64,000 bases of DNA from Rhodopseudomonas palustris (lineage in GTDB: Bacteria; Pseudomonadota; Alphaproteobacteria; Rhizobiales; Xanthobacteraceae). Below, in pieces: positions 36,528-46,788 of the stretch (position 1 is the first letter of the stretch; the number at the start of each line of letters is the position of its first letter). The position numbers were made by a program, and so were the translations under genes. The notes beneath the pieces were generated by a model. The model was given only the letters and a program-made list of their open reading frames with translations, was not told the origin of the DNA and made no database searches. The stretch spans positions 19,912-83,911 of the forward strand of contig NZ_QYYD01000025.1 of the NCBI RefSeq assembly GCF_003591005.1, in the 5' to 3' direction.

Positions 36528-36653
36528 TCAGAATTGCCCGTGAGCCTGTCGCGCAGAGAATGGGGCGAAGCTGATGTCCGGATCGGCGGGCATCGGAAGA
36601 CCGGTGTAGTCGGGAACGATCTTCCGCTTTTCGGCAGCGATGAAGATCGGTGA
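36528..36653 (-). pseudogene. Possible C-terminal gene relic
   Basis: A 41-codon minus-strand stretch directly after an in-frame stop and without a start reads like the end of a real protein (segments KRKIVPDYTGLPMPADPDI and FAPFSARQ, then TGA). Composition is protein-like, but I cannot assign a family. It lies between the FAD dehydrogenase and the tRNA, where a rearrangement border is plausible. Confidence 0.25.
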
Positions 36654-37200
36654 TCACGCCACCGCGGTATGAACCCGGATACAAATCGCATCGCAACTCA
36701 TCCCGTCAGACACGGGCCACTCTTGCATGGCGTGGCTGGCAACGAACGATCCGTCCACGGACGAACCGGCGGTTGAAGAATCGAGGCGAGGCCAGCGCGT
36801 CCTTTTCAACGAGGCGATCCCGCGGAGCCGAATGAGGTGAGACCGACTACTTCGGCTCCCCAACAACGATTGCAGGATCAATATCGGAGCTTGCGGTCTC
36901 CGCGGCCGGACAAGCATCTGCGATGACATCGTGGCCGGCGCAAATCGCTCAGTCTGCTCACGCGACGCGTCATGGTCGGGCCTTCCGGTCGGACTCGGTC
37001 TGAAGAGCCCGGCGAAGCCAAGGCATCCCGAAAGATACGCGTGAGAGGCCCGAAGCAACGCGCGCTCGTCGCGCCGACAGGCCCGCATCGCCTGCTTGAG
37101 GGCATCGAGGCGCGGTTCACGCGTGCGGTCTAGCACGCCGACCTATGGTCGCCGAGGCGGGGCTTGCGGCTGTCGAAGCTGTCAGTCAGGCGATTGGATC
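36654..37200. other. Gene-poor stretch between the catabolic cluster and tRNA-Gln
   Basis: About 550 bases with no gene I can support. The longest frame (about 160 codons, minus strand) has Arg/Ser-rich shadow-like composition and no ribosome binding site. No repeats shared with the left border were seen. Confidence 0.45.
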
Positions 37201-37274
37201 TGGCTGGGGAACCTGGATTCGAACCAAGACAAACAGAGTCAGAGTCTGTTGTGCTACCGTTACACCATTCCCCA
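37201..37274 (-). tRNA. tRNA-Gln (anticodon CTG)
   Basis: On the minus strand the sequence begins TGGGGAATGGTGTAACGG and ends GGTTCCCCAGCCA. The acceptor stem (TGGGGAA with TTCCCCA), D-loop, anticodon loop CTCTGAC (CTG at 34-36) and T-arm GGTTCGAATCC are all intact; the CCA end is encoded. The initial TGGGGAATGGTGTAACGGTA is typical of bacterial tRNA-Gln. Confidence 0.95.
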
Positions 37275-37432
37275 CCGAAAATGCCGGCGTAGCCAGTCAT
37301 TTAGGGTCGAGCCGGGGGCGGACCCAATTGGTCGGCCCGGCGGCTCGGATGGCGCGACTTCTAGCGGGGTCGGGCCGGTCCTGCAAGGGGCTTGCTGACA
37401 TTGATGACAGGCGATCGACCCTGCCGCGGCCC

Positions 37433-40400
37433 TCACTCCGCCGCCTGCTTCACCTCGCCGTGCGGCACGCGGGCCTCCTCCGGCCGTCGGCCGCGGCCCC
37501 AGGCCGTCAGGGCGTTGGAGAGGCGGTCGAGATAGAGATAGACCACCGGGGTGGTGAACAGCGTCAGCGCCTGGCTGACGGCGAGGCCGCCGACCATGGC
37601 GTAGCCGAGCGGCTGGCGGATTTCCGAGCCGGTGCCGGTGCCGAGCATCAGCGGCACGCCGCCGAGCAGCGCCGCCATCGTGGTCATCATGATCGGGCGG
37701 AAGCGCAGCAGCGCCGCCTTGCGGATCGCCTGCTCCGGGTCGAGATGCTCGTCGCGCTCCGCCGCGATGGCGAAGTCGACCAGCATGATGCCGTTCTTCT
37801 TGACGATGCCGATCAGCAGGATGACGCCGATCAGCGCGATCAGGCTGAAGTCGAAGCCGAACAGCATCAGGATTGCCAGCGCGCCGACGCCGGCGGAGGG
37901 CAGGGTGGAGAGAATCGTCAGCGGGTGGATGTAGCTCTCGTAGAGAATGCCGAGGATCAGATAGACCACCACCAGCGCGGCGAGGATGAGCAGCGGCACG
38001 GTGCCGAGTGATTGCTGGAACGCCTGCGCGGTGCCCTGGAAGCTGCCGTTCAGCGTCTGCGGCGCGCCGATCTCGGCCATCGCGCGCTGGACCGCCTCGG
38101 TGGCCTGGCCGAGCGCGGCGCCCGACGCCAGGTTGAAACTGATCGTGGTGGCGGGGAACTGGCCCTGATGGGCGATCGACAGCGGCCGCACCGGCACAGT
38201 GGTCCATTTGGCGAAGGCTGACAACGGCACCGCGTCGCCAGTGGTCGGCGAGGTGATGTAGATCTTGTCCAGCGACTCGACCTTGCCCTGCAGCTCCGGC
38301 AGCACCTCCAGAATGACGTGGTAGGAGTTGGTCTGGGTGAAATACTGCGCGACCTGGCGCTGGCCGAATGCGTCGTACAGCGTGTCGTCGATCAGCTGCG
38401 GCTGTATGCCGAAGCGCGAGGCGGAGTCGCGGTTGATCGTCAGCGTCAGCGTGGTGCCTTCGGTCTGCTGGTCGCTGGCGACGTCGCGCAGCTCCGGCAG
38501 TGTCTGCAGCTTGGCCAGCACCTTCGGCGCCCACTCGTTGAGTTCGGTGAGATTGGCGTCCTGCAGGGTGTATTCGAACTGGGTGCGGGTCGGCCGGCCG
38601 CCGAGCCGGACGTCCTGCGCCGCCTGCATGAACAGCCGCGCGCCTTCGACCTGCTCGAGCTTCGGCCGCAGCCGCGCGATGATCTGCTGAGCACTGGCGG
38701 CGCGGCCGTCGCGCGGCTTCAACGTGATGTACATGCGCCCGGTGTTGAGTGCGCTGCCCGAGCCGCCGATCGCCATCGCCACGCTGGCGACGTCGGGATC
38801 GGCCTGCACGATTTTGCCGAGCGCTTCCTGGTGCGCCTTCATGTCGGCGAACGAGATGTCCTGCCCGGCCTCCGAGGACGCCGTGATCAGGCCGGTGTCC
38901 TGCTGCGGGAAGAATCCCTTCGGGATCACCATGAACAGATACACCGACAGGCCGAGCGTGGCGAAGAACACCATCAGCGTGGTCAGGCGCCAGCGCAGCA
39001 CCAGGTCGAGTCCGCGCTCATAGGCGCGCAGCATCGCCTCGAAGCCGCGCTCGCTGAGCTCGTACAGCCGGCCGTGCTTCACGGCGTGTTCGTTGCGCAG
39101 GAAGCGCGATGCCATCATCGGCGTCAGGGTCAGCGACACCACCAGCGACACCACGATGGTCATCGCCAGCGTCACGGCAAATTCGCGGAACAGCCGGCCG
39201 ATGATGCCGCCCATCAGCAGCAGCGGGATCAGCACCGCGATCAGCGAGATCGAAATCGACACGATGGTGAAGCCGATTTCGCCGGCGCCCTTTAGCGCCG
39301 CCGCCATCGGGGTTTCGCCTTCCTCGATGTAGCGGGTGATGTTCTCCAGCATCACGATAGCGTCGTCGACCACGAAGCCGACCGAGATCGTCAGCGCCAT
39401 CAGCGACAAATTGTCGAGCGAATAGCCGGCGGCCCACATCAGAGCGCAGGCGCCGAGCAAAGCCAGCGGAACCGTGACGCTCGGGATGATGGTCGCCCAG
39501 ATGTTGCGCAGGAACAGGAAGATCACCATCACCACCAGCGCGATGGTTAGCAGCAGCGTGAACTGCACGTCCTCGACCGCAGCGCGGATAGTCTGGGTGC
39601 GGTCGCTGATCACATCGATCTTGACCGCCGGCGGGATCGCCGCGACGAGGCGGGGGAGCTGCGCCTTGATTTTGTCGACGGTGTCGATGACGTTGGCGCC
39701 GGGCTGCTTGAAGATCACCAGGAATACGCCGCGCTTGCCGTTGGCCCACGCCGCCTGCTTGGCGTCCTCCGGGCCGGCGACCGCCTGGCCGATATCGCGA
39801 ATGCGCAGCGGGCCGCCGTTGCGATAGGCGATGATGACGTCGTTCCAGTCCTTGGCGCGGGTCAGCTGGTCGTTGGCATAGATGGTGTAGCTGCGCTTGG
39901 CGCCGTCGAGATTGCCCTTCGGAGCATCGACGGTGGTGATGCCGATGCGGGTGCGGACGTCCTCGAGCGACAGTCCCTTGGCGACCAGCTTGGCGGGATC
40001 GACCTGGACGCGGATGGCCGGCTTCTGCTGGCCGCCGATCAGCACCTGGGCGACGCCGGTGATCTGGCTGATCTGCTGGGCGAGCTGGGCGTCGACCGCG
40101 TCGCTGACCTCGATCAGCGGCAGCGTGTCGGAGGTCGCCGACAGCAGCAGGATCGGCGAGTCCGCCGGGTTGACCTTGCGATACGTCGGCGGGTTCGGCA
40201 GCGTCTTCGGCAACTGGCCGCCGGCCGCATTGATGGCCGCCTGCACGTCATTGGCGGCACCGTCGATGGCGCGGCTGAGGTCGAACTGGATGGTCACCGC
40301 GGTCGAGCCGAGCGAACTGCTCGAGGTCAGCTGTGCGACGCCGGGAATTTGCGCGAACTGCCGCTCCAGCGGCTGGGCCACCGAGGACGCCATCGTCTCC

Positions 40401-40573
40401 GGGCTGGCACCGGGCAAAGTGGCGGAGACCTGGATGGTCGGGAAGTCGACCTGCGGCAGCGGCGCCACCGGCAGCATCGGATAGGCGACCAGGCCGACGA
40501 ACAGGATGCCGGCCATCAGCAGCGAGGTGGCGATCGGATAGCGGATGAACGGGGAGGAGATGCCGCCTTCCAT
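37433..40573 (-). CDS. RND efflux transporter permease (HAE-1, MdtB/MdtC-like)
   Basis: A 1046-residue inner-membrane proton/drug antiporter. It starts with FIRYPIATSLLMAGILF (first membrane helix), has two large periplasmic loops and two six-helix membrane bundles. The proton-relay Asp pair in TM4 is seen in VGFVVDDAIVMLENI. The N-terminal region (VAPLPQVDFPTIQVSATLPG) matches the MdtB/MdtC/AcrB family. It begins one base after the adaptor gene stop. No outer-membrane factor is present in the window, so a remote TolC-like partner is expected. Confidence 0.93.
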   Translation of the reverse strand: MEGGISSPFIRYPIATSLLMAGILFVGLVAYPMLPVAPLPQVDFPTIQVSATLPGASPETMASSVAQPLERQFAQIPGVAQLTSSSSLGSTAVTIQFDLSRAIDGAANDVQAAINAAGGQLPKTLPNPPTYRKVNPADSPILLLSATSDTLPLIEVSDAVDAQLAQQISQITGVAQVLIGGQQKPAIRVQVDPAKLVAKGLSLEDVRTRIGITTVDAPKGNLDGAKRSYTIYANDQLTRAKDWNDVIIAYRNGGPLRIRDIGQAVAGPEDAKQAAWANGKRGVFLVIFKQPGANVIDTVDKIKAQLPRLVAAIPPAVKIDVISDRTQTIRAAVEDVQFTLLLTIALVVMVIFLFLRNIWATIIPSVTVPLALLGACALMWAAGYSLDNLSLMALTISVGFVVDDAIVMLENITRYIEEGETPMAAALKGAGEIGFTIVSISISLIAVLIPLLLMGGIIGRLFREFAVTLAMTIVVSLVVSLTLTPMMASRFLRNEHAVKHGRLYELSERGFEAMLRAYERGLDLVLRWRLTTLMVFFATLGLSVYLFMVIPKGFFPQQDTGLITASSEAGQDISFADMKAHQEALGKIVQADPDVASVAMAIGGSGSALNTGRMYITLKPRDGRAASAQQIIARLRPKLEQVEGARLFMQAAQDVRLGGRPTRTQFEYTLQDANLTELNEWAPKVLAKLQTLPELRDVASDQQTEGTTLTLTINRDSASRFGIQPQLIDDTLYDAFGQRQVAQYFTQTNSYHVILEVLPELQGKVESLDKIYITSPTTGDAVPLSAFAKWTTVPVRPLSIAHQGQFPATTISFNLASGAALGQATEAVQRAMAEIGAPQTLNGSFQGTAQAFQQSLGTVPLLILAALVVVYLILGILYESYIHPLTILSTLPSAGVGALAILMLFGFDFSLIALIGVILLIGIVKKNGIMLVDFAIAAERDEHLDPEQAIRKAALLRFRPIMMTTMAALLGGVPLMLGTGTGSEIRQPLGYAMVGGLAVSQALTLFTTPVVYLYLDRLSNALTAWGRGRRPEEARVPHGEVKQAAE

Positions 40574-40574
40574 G

Positions 40575-41789
40575 TCAGCGAGCTCCGGCGACGGTTGATC
40601 CGGTGGTCGGCCCGCCGTGCGGCTGACCGTCGGCGACCTTGAACGCCACCGTGGAGCCCGGCTTGACCTTATATTGGCCGCCGACGATGACGCGGTCGCC
40701 GGGCTCGAGCCCGGCGGTGATCACCGTGTTGCGGTCGTTGGCCGGGCCGACCTCGAGCTTGCGGACCTGCGCCTTGTTGTCGGCATCGACCGCATAGGCA
40801 TACAGCCCATCGGGGCCGTGCTGGATCGCCTCGTTCGGCGCCACCACCACGTCGTCCAAGGTCTTCACCAGGAGTTCAGTGGATACAGCCAGGCCCGGCC
40901 ACAGCGCGTGGTCCTTGTTGTCGAACACCGCCTTCAGCCGCACCGTGCCGCTGTTGGAATCGACCTGGTTGTTGACAACCGACAGCACGCCCTCCGATAG
41001 CCGCGTCTTGCCGTCGGTCGATAGCGCGATCACCCGCAGCGGCTGCGCCGCCTGCGCCTTGTTGATGTCGGAGACGCGTTCCTCCGGGGCGGTGAAGATC
41101 ACCGCGATCGGCTCGATCTGGGCGATGGTGACGATGCCGGTCTGGGTCGCGGCGTTGACGATGTTGCCCTTGTCGACCTGGCGGATGCCGGTGACGCCCG
41201 AGATCGGGGCCCGAACGCTGGCGTAATCGAGCTGGGTCTGGGCATTGGCGATGGCGGCCTCGTCGGCCGCGATCTGAGCGGTGAGCTGCTGCACGGTGGA
41301 GCGCTGGGTGTCGGTCTGCTGCTTGGTAGCGAACTCGCCGAGCCGCACCGAGCGGCTGAGGTCGAGCTGGGCGTTGGCCAGATTGGCCTGGTCCTGCGCT
41401 TTCTTTGCCTTGGCCTGATCGAGCGTGGCCTGGAACGGACGGGGGTCGATCTGGGCGATCAGGTCGCCGGCCTGGACGATCTGGCCTTCCTTGAACGCGA
41501 TCTGGTCGACCTGGCCATCGACCCGGGTTCGCACCACCACGGTGTTGAAGCCCTGCACCGTCCCGAGGCTGGTGAGATAGACCGGGAACGAGGCCTTCTG
41601 GACCGTTGCTACCGTCACCGGCACGGCCGGTCCCTGACCGGCCTTGCTGCTGTCCTTGCCGGTTTTGGAACTGGCCGACTGCTGGCTGGGCTGAGTATGG
41701 TAGTGCTGCCAGGCCCAGGTACCGGCGCCGACAGTTCCGAGCAGGGCGACACCGGTCAAAGCCCGGCGGAGGGCGTGGGAAGAGCTCAT
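40575..41789 (-). CDS. RND efflux periplasmic adaptor (membrane fusion protein, MdtA-like)
   Basis: About 404 residues. An N-terminal membrane anchor (ALTGVALLGTVGAGTWAW) is followed by the lipoyl half-motifs (VDGQVDQIAFKEGQIVQAGDLIAQIDPRPF), a coiled-coil hairpin (about 130-200), the barrel and the C-terminal domain ending GGQYKVKPGSTVAFK. I use the ATG at 41789 with GGA upstream; a GTG at 41822 is possible. The adaptor precedes its permease in one operon. Confidence 0.92.
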   Translation of the reverse strand: MSSSHALRRALTGVALLGTVGAGTWAWQHYHTQPSQQSASSKTGKDSSKAGQGPAVPVTVATVQKASFPVYLTSLGTVQGFNTVVVRTRVDGQVDQIAFKEGQIVQAGDLIAQIDPRPFQATLDQAKAKKAQDQANLANAQLDLSRSVRLGEFATKQQTDTQRSTVQQLTAQIAADEAAIANAQTQLDYASVRAPISGVTGIRQVDKGNIVNAATQTGIVTIAQIEPIAVIFTAPEERVSDINKAQAAQPLRVIALSTDGKTRLSEGVLSVVNNQVDSNSGTVRLKAVFDNKDHALWPGLAVSTELLVKTLDDVVVAPNEAIQHGPDGLYAYAVDADNKAQVRKLEVGPANDRNTVITAGLEPGDRVIVGGQYKVKPGSTVAFKVADGQPHGGPTTGSTVAGAR

Positions 41790-41891
41790 CGACGATCCGT
41801 TGCGTTCGCTGCCGGATTTCACACGGGCATACGCCGTCCAGCCTGTTGCGGCGATCAGAGCAGTCTTTTGGACCTAAACAGCGGTCCCGGC

Positions 41892-41905
41892 AGTGTAAAC
41901 ACACT
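41892..41905. promoter_or_regulatory. Short inverted repeat upstream of the RND operon
   Basis: AGTGTAAACACACT (5-base arms, 4-base centre), about 100 bases upstream of the adaptor start. It could be the operator of an unlinked repressor. The rest of the stretch 41790-42277 shows nothing I can assign. Confidence 0.25.
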
Positions 41906-42277
41906 TGCGCGCGAAACCGCCTCACATTGCCAAAGCTTCATGAACAGCCGACAAAACGCAGGGCGCCAGCGCTTTGTTGCATATGACGAGGGTAAACAAA
42001 CCCGCGCTTCGGCGCGTGCCTGATCGGGCGTCAGGTGCTGGAGACGAGCACATCGCAAGGTGCTTCGTCGTATTTTCAATGGCGTCTTGCCGAACGCTCC
42101 CTGCCCGAAATCTCGCTATGTCAGTGCCCCGCCCCATGCCAGAGGCGTGGAGAGGCAGGACAAGCGGCCGGTAGACCAAATAGCTAGTTGAGAACTGTTC
42201 CAATTGTCAGCAAGCCGGCTGTCGGTCATATCCGGTCGCGCCCGGTCGCGTCGGACCGGCATGATCCGGAGAGGGGA

Positions 42278-42523
42278 ATGGAAGAACTGAACGGGCGGAT
42301 GATTGCCTGCCAGATCCTGATCACCGGGCTGATCGCGCGTGTGGCCAACGATCAGGCCGATCCGCTGCGCTTCCTTAGTGAATTTCGCGACGAGATCCGC
42401 GCGGTGGTGAGCGGGATCAGGATCGCCGGCGCGCTGGACAGCGAGCGCGTGCGTCTGACGGCGCAGCAGACCGTCGATGAGTTGTTCTCGTTGATGAAGC
42501 CGCCGAGCACGGCGGAGGATTGA
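42278..42523 (+). CDS. Small conserved-looking protein of unknown function
   Basis: 81 residues, starting MEELNGRMIACQILITGLIA, with a strong GAGAGGGG ribosome binding site seven bases before the ATG at 42278. The sequence is amphipathic and helical, with no membrane anchor or known motif. It stands alone between the RND operon and the iron locus. I do not recognise a family. Confidence 0.6.
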   Translation: MEELNGRMIACQILITGLIARVANDQADPLRFLSEFRDEIRAVVSGIRIAGALDSERVRLTAQQTVDELFSLMKPPSTAED

Positions 42524-42650
42524 GCGTGGGCGGCTGGCTGGTACTATCCAAGTACCACATCGCTGCGCGCAAAAACTCCGCAATTGCTCAGCATCGCGGC
42601 AAATTCTGCGGGATGCGGAGATCAGCTCCGGATGTTTCCGGAGGCGTTAG

Positions 42651-42667
42651 TTTAGAACCGTTTTGAT
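42651..42667. promoter_or_regulatory. Partial iron-control (ICE/Irr-box-like) element
   Basis: TTTAGAACCGTTTTGAT: the left half matches the Irr-box half TTTAGAA exactly, the right half only partly. It is 109 bases upstream of the siderophore receptor. A TTGACT hexamer (42704) follows and could be the -35. Expected for iron-responsive control in Bradyrhizobium-type bacteria, but the weak right half keeps this tentative. Confidence 0.35.
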
Positions 42668-42775
42668 CTTGAACGATTCCAGCGCGACAAAGCCGCGCGC
42701 GCGTTGACTCTCTATTTTGCGGCCGATACCACTGAAACCTGCAGGTAATTAGCAACTGCACTTTTCGGAGGCATC

Positions 42776-45178
42776 ATGATGGTTGGGGCGGGTATCAGCG
42801 GGGTGAAGACGCCAAGGTCGTTGCGAACTGAGGCGTCAATCCGGACTTTCAATGACGAGTTCGACAGTCACTATGGCCGCAAGGTTTCGGCGGTTGCCGG
42901 CATGATTGCGGTGGCGTCGATCGGCGGCGCCGAGGCGCAGCAATCGAGCCTGCCTGCGGTGACGGTCGACGCCCCGGTGGCGCGGCCGCGGCCCGCTGCA
43001 GCGAAGCCGACGCCCGATCAGGTGCGCGCCCGCAACGCACTGCGCCGCGCCGCTCGCCGGACACAACCCGCGCAGGTTGCGCCGGTGCCTTTTCCGAACG
43101 CCGGCGCGCTGTCGGCCGATGCCAACCCTTATGCGGACGCTGCGGCGCCCTACAAGGTGGACCGGCTGTCCGGCGGCAAGTTCACCGAGCCGCTGCTCAA
43201 CACGCCGCGCACCGTGACGGTGCTGAGCAAGGAAGTGCTTGAGGACAAGAACGCCACCTCGCTGCGCGACGTGGCGCGCTCGACCGCCGGCGTCACGCTC
43301 GGCACCGGCGAGGGCGGCAACGCGTTCGGCGACCGCTTCTTCATCCGCGGCTTCGACGCGCGCAACGACGTCTTCATCGACGGCATCCGCGATCCCGCGG
43401 TGTCGATCCGCGAAAACTTCTTCACCGAGCAGATCGAGATCCTGCGCGGCCCGGCCTCGACCATGGCGGGGCGCGGCACCGCCGGCGGCGCCATCAATAT
43501 CGTCACCAAGCAGGCGACCACCGCCGGCAATTTCACCAAGGCCGAGACCACCTTCGGCACCGACGCGACGCGGCGCGTCACCGTCGACGTCAACCAGGTC
43601 ATCAACCCGACACTGGCGGTCCGGGTCGACGGTCTGTATCAGGAAGCCAATGTCGCCGGCCGCAACTACGTCAACGACGACCGCTGGGGTGCGATGGGCG
43701 CCATCAAGTGGACGCCGACCGATACTGTCAAGATCACCGCAAACTACGTTCACACCGATCTCAGCGGTCTGCCGGACTTCGGCGTGCCTTACAACACCGC
43801 GCTGCGCCGGCCCTCGACCGACATCAACGTGCCGCGGGACACCTATTACGGCTTCGTCAACCGCGACTTCCAGAAGGCGTCGCAGGATTTCGGCACGGTC
43901 ATCGGCGAGTTCGAGATCACGCCCGACCTCAAGCTCAGCAATCGCACCCGTGCGGCGCATTCGGTGCTGGACTATATCGGCACGCTGCCGAGCAACCCGA
44001 CCGCCACCACGGTGTCGCTGGCATCGCAGAGCCGCTATCAGACCACCGACGTGCTCGCCAACCAGACCGACCTGACCTACAAATTCGACACCGGCCCGGT
44101 GAAGCACGCGCTGATCGGCGGCGCCGAAGTGTCGCGCGAGAGCGTGATGCGCGACACCTATGCGGGGCTGACCGCGGAGCTCAACGGCTTCCAGACCGGC
44201 GGCCGCATCACCGTGCCGCTGCTGGCGCCGCCCAACGAGTTCGTCTTCGCCAACCAGCCGCGCCGCTCCTATAATCCGACCTTCATCAACGTCGACACCA
44301 AGTCCGCATATCTGATCGAGACGGCGAACTGGAACGACGTCGTCATCCTCAACGGCGGCGTGCGCTACGATGACTACGACATCACCGGCCACACCGCGAC
44401 CAACGCCAGCGCCGTGCAGTCGGGGATGTGGAACTACAATCTCGGCGCGGTGGTGAAGCCGCTGCCCTATGCCAGCCTGTATGCGGCCTACGCGACGTCA
44501 ACCAACCCGGTCGGCGCCGAACTCGACGCATCGGGCACCGCTTATGGCGGCCTCGTCGTCAACAACAACACCTTCCAGGCGCTGCCGCCGGAGATGAACA
44601 AGGCTGCGGAAGTCGGTACCAAATGGGAGCTGTTCGACCGGCATCTGCTGGTCACCGGCGCGCTGTTCCAGACCGAGAAGTCGAATGCCCGCGAGACCGT
44701 CGGCAGCAACATCCTGTCGACCGGCGTCTACCGCGTCCGCGGCATCGATCTCGAAGTCGCCGGCAAGATCACCGAGCGCTGGAGCGTGTTCGGCGGTCTG
44801 GTGCTGATGGAGAGCGAAGTGCTGCAGTCGGTCTATCCCAATCAGATCGGCGCCAAGCTCGCCAACATCGCGCACCAGTCGTTCAATATGCTCACCAAGT
44901 ACAAGCTCGACGAGCAATGGGAAGTCGGCGGGCAGGCGGTCTACGCCTCGAAGATCTACGGCGGCACCTTCGGCGCCATCAACGGCAACGTGCTGCCCGA
45001 GCATTGGCGGTTCGACAGCTTCGTCGAATTCAAGGTCGACAAGCACATGACCGCGAAGTTGTCGGTCAACAACATCTTCAACACGACCTATTACGACGCG
45101 TTCTATCGCAGCAACTCGCCGTTCGTGTTCATCGCGCCGGGCCGTTCGGTCTGGCTGACGCTGCGCGGCGCGCTCTGA
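42776..45178 (+). CDS. TonB-dependent siderophore receptor
   Basis: An 800-residue outer-membrane gated barrel. The N-terminus ends in a signal region near GGAEAQQ, followed by a TonB box-like LPAVTVDAP, the plug (PRTVTVLSKEVLEDKNATSLRDV; GDRFFIRGFDARNDVFIDG; EILRGPASTMAGRGTAGG) and a beta-barrel with the terminal signature ending SVWLTLRGAL. The plug signatures match catecholate-type (Fiu-like) siderophore receptors. The pretend start is ATG 42776 with GGAGG upstream; it gives a long pre-signal segment, so a later start is possible. It heads a run with the PKHD hydroxylase, exbB, exbD and tonB. Confidence 0.93.
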   Translation: MMVGAGISGVKTPRSLRTEASIRTFNDEFDSHYGRKVSAVAGMIAVASIGGAEAQQSSLPAVTVDAPVARPRPAAAKPTPDQVRARNALRRAARRTQPAQVAPVPFPNAGALSADANPYADAAAPYKVDRLSGGKFTEPLLNTPRTVTVLSKEVLEDKNATSLRDVARSTAGVTLGTGEGGNAFGDRFFIRGFDARNDVFIDGIRDPAVSIRENFFTEQIEILRGPASTMAGRGTAGGAINIVTKQATTAGNFTKAETTFGTDATRRVTVDVNQVINPTLAVRVDGLYQEANVAGRNYVNDDRWGAMGAIKWTPTDTVKITANYVHTDLSGLPDFGVPYNTALRRPSTDINVPRDTYYGFVNRDFQKASQDFGTVIGEFEITPDLKLSNRTRAAHSVLDYIGTLPSNPTATTVSLASQSRYQTTDVLANQTDLTYKFDTGPVKHALIGGAEVSRESVMRDTYAGLTAELNGFQTGGRITVPLLAPPNEFVFANQPRRSYNPTFINVDTKSAYLIETANWNDVVILNGGVRYDDYDITGHTATNASAVQSGMWNYNLGAVVKPLPYASLYAAYATSTNPVGAELDASGTAYGGLVVNNNTFQALPPEMNKAAEVGTKWELFDRHLLVTGALFQTEKSNARETVGSNILSTGVYRVRGIDLEVAGKITERWSVFGGLVLMESEVLQSVYPNQIGAKLANIAHQSFNMLTKYKLDEQWEVGGQAVYASKIYGGTFGAINGNVLPEHWRFDSFVEFKVDKHMTAKLSVNNIFNTTYYDAFYRSNSPFVFIAPGRSVWLTLRGAL

Positions 45179-45196
45179 AGCGCAATTGGAGTTGCC

Positions 45197-45886
45197 ATGC
45201 TGGTTTGTATTCCCGAAATTCTGTCCAAGCCTGAGGTGGCGGAGTTCCGCCGCCTCATGGACGTCGCAGACTGGGAGGATGGCCGCTCCACCGCCGGCGC
45301 GCAGTCGGCGCTGGTCAAGCGCAACGAGCAACTGCCGCCGGACAGCGATCTGGCGCGTGCGCTCGGCCGGCGCGTCATTTCGGCTTTGACCGGAAATCCG
45401 AAGTTCGTCTCTGCAGCGGTGCCGCTGCAGATCTTCCCGCCGCTGTTCAATCGCTACGCGGCGGCGAGCAATCACCATTTCGGCATCCACGTCGACAATG
45501 CGGTGCGCGGCGATCCGCTCACCGGGGTGCGGATCCGCACCGACCTGTCGGTCACGCTGTTTCTGGCCGAACCCGACGAATATGACGGCGGCGAATTGGT
45601 GGTGGAGGACACTTACGGCTCGCATGAAGTCAAATTGCCCGCGGGAGACTGCGTGCTCTATCCATCGACCAGCCTGCACATGGTCACCCCGGTGACCCGC
45701 GGGGCCCGGGTCGCGTCTTTTTTCTGGCTGCAGAGCATGGTACGTGATGCCCATGCGCGCAGCATGATCTACGATCTCGACGGCGCTATTCAGGCTCTGG
45801 TCGAGCGGCTGGGACGCGATGACCCTGAAACGGTCAAATTGACCGGTATCTATCACAACCTCATCCGCTACTGGGCCGAAGTATGA
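45197..45886 (+). CDS. PKHD-type 2-oxoglutarate/Fe(II) hydroxylase (PiuC/YbiX-like)
   Basis: A 229-residue non-haem iron dioxygenase. Metal ligands: HVDNAV (His and Asp) and the distal His in [10 protein letters not shown], followed by the 2-oxoglutarate-binding Arg in GARVASFFW. This family is regularly found beside Fiu/PiuA-type siderophore receptors; its substrate is not known. It begins 18 bases after the receptor and overlaps exbB by four bases. Confidence 0.9.
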   Translation: MLVCIPEILSKPEVAEFRRLMDVADWEDGRSTAGAQSALVKRNEQLPPDSDLARALGRRVISALTGNPKFVSAAVPLQIFPPLFNRYAAASNHHFGIHVDNAVRGDPLTGVRIRTDLSVTLFLAEPDEYDGGELVVEDTYGSHEVKLPAGDCVLYPSTSLHMVTPVTRGARVASFFWLQSMVRDAHARSMIYDLDGAIQALVERLGRDDPETVKLTGIYHNLIRYWAEV

Positions 45887-46785
45887 AACTGTCGAATATC
45901 CGATTGATCACTGCGGCGTTGCTGTCGCTGTCCCTCGCAGCGCCGGTCGTGCCGGTGTTTGCACAGCAGCCGTCGGCGTCCGCGGTGTCGGAACCAGCAG
46001 CGCCGTCGGCCGAGGCTGCAACCGACGTGGCCGGGGCAGCGCAGGCCCTGCCGGGTTCGGGGACGGCCACCAACGGCAGTGTCGCCCCGGGGCTGCACGA
46101 GTTGTCGCCGTGGACGATGTTCCTGCAAGCCGACATCGTGGTGAAGGCCGTGATGGTCGGCCTCGCGCTGGCTTCGGTGATCACCTGGACGATCTTCATT
46201 GCCAAGAAGATCGAACTCGGCCGCGCCCGCTGGCGGCTGCGCAGCGCGCTGAAGGAGATCGGCGAGGCGCGCTCGATGTCCGAAGCGCAGCTCGCGCTCG
46301 GCGACAAGAAGAGCCCGCTGTCGATGCTGCTGGCGGCGGCGCTGCGCGAAGCGCGGTTGTCGACGGGACTGACCAGCGACGAGGGCATCAAGGAACGCGC
46401 GGCGTCGAGCTTCAGCGAAATCGTCCGCGCCGAGTCCCGGCATATGCGGCACGGCATGGGCTTCCTCGCCACCATCGGCGCGACCGCGCCGTTCATCGGC
46501 CTGTTCGGCACGGTGTGGGGCATCATGAACAGCTTCATCGGCATTTCGAAGTCGCAGACCACCAACCTCGCAGTGGTCGCGCCCGGCATCGCCGAAGCGC
46601 TGCTCGCCACCGCGATCGGTCTGGTCGCGGCGATCCCGGCGGTGATCATCTACAATCACTTCGCGCGCGAGATTAAGGTCTATCTCGAAATGGTCGCGCG
46701 CGCCTCGGGCGCGGCGGGACGTCTGCTGTCGCGCGATCTGGATCGCAGCCATAGCGGCGGCCGTCACGTTCGCGCGGCGGAGTAA
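45883..46785 (+). CDS. exbB: TonB-system energiser ExbB
   Basis: 300 residues. A signal-like N-terminus (ending PVFAQQ) and an Ala/Pro/Ser-rich periplasmic stretch precede the MotA/TolQ/ExbB domain with three membrane helices ([61 protein letters not shown]). It forms the proton channel with ExbD. The start at 45883 is fixed by the ATGA overlap with the hydroxylase. Confidence 0.93.
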   Translation: MKLSNIRLITAALLSLSLAAPVVPVFAQQPSASAVSEPAAPSAEAATDVAGAAQALPGSGTATNGSVAPGLHELSPWTMFLQADIVVKAVMVGLALASVITWTIFIAKKIELGRARWRLRSALKEIGEARSMSEAQLALGDKKSPLSMLLAAALREARLSTGLTSDEGIKERAASSFSEIVRAESRHMRHGMGFLATIGATAPFIGLFGTVWGIMNSFIGISKSQTTNLAVVAPGIAEALLATAIGLVAAIPAVIIYNHFAREIKVYLEMVARASGAAGRLLSRDLDRSHSGGRHVRAAE

Positions 46786-46788
46786 CCG

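Noticed and set aside
36654..37136. Possible minus-strand gene between the cluster and tRNA-Gln
   Set aside because: Arg/Ser-rich sequence unlike a folded protein and no start signal.
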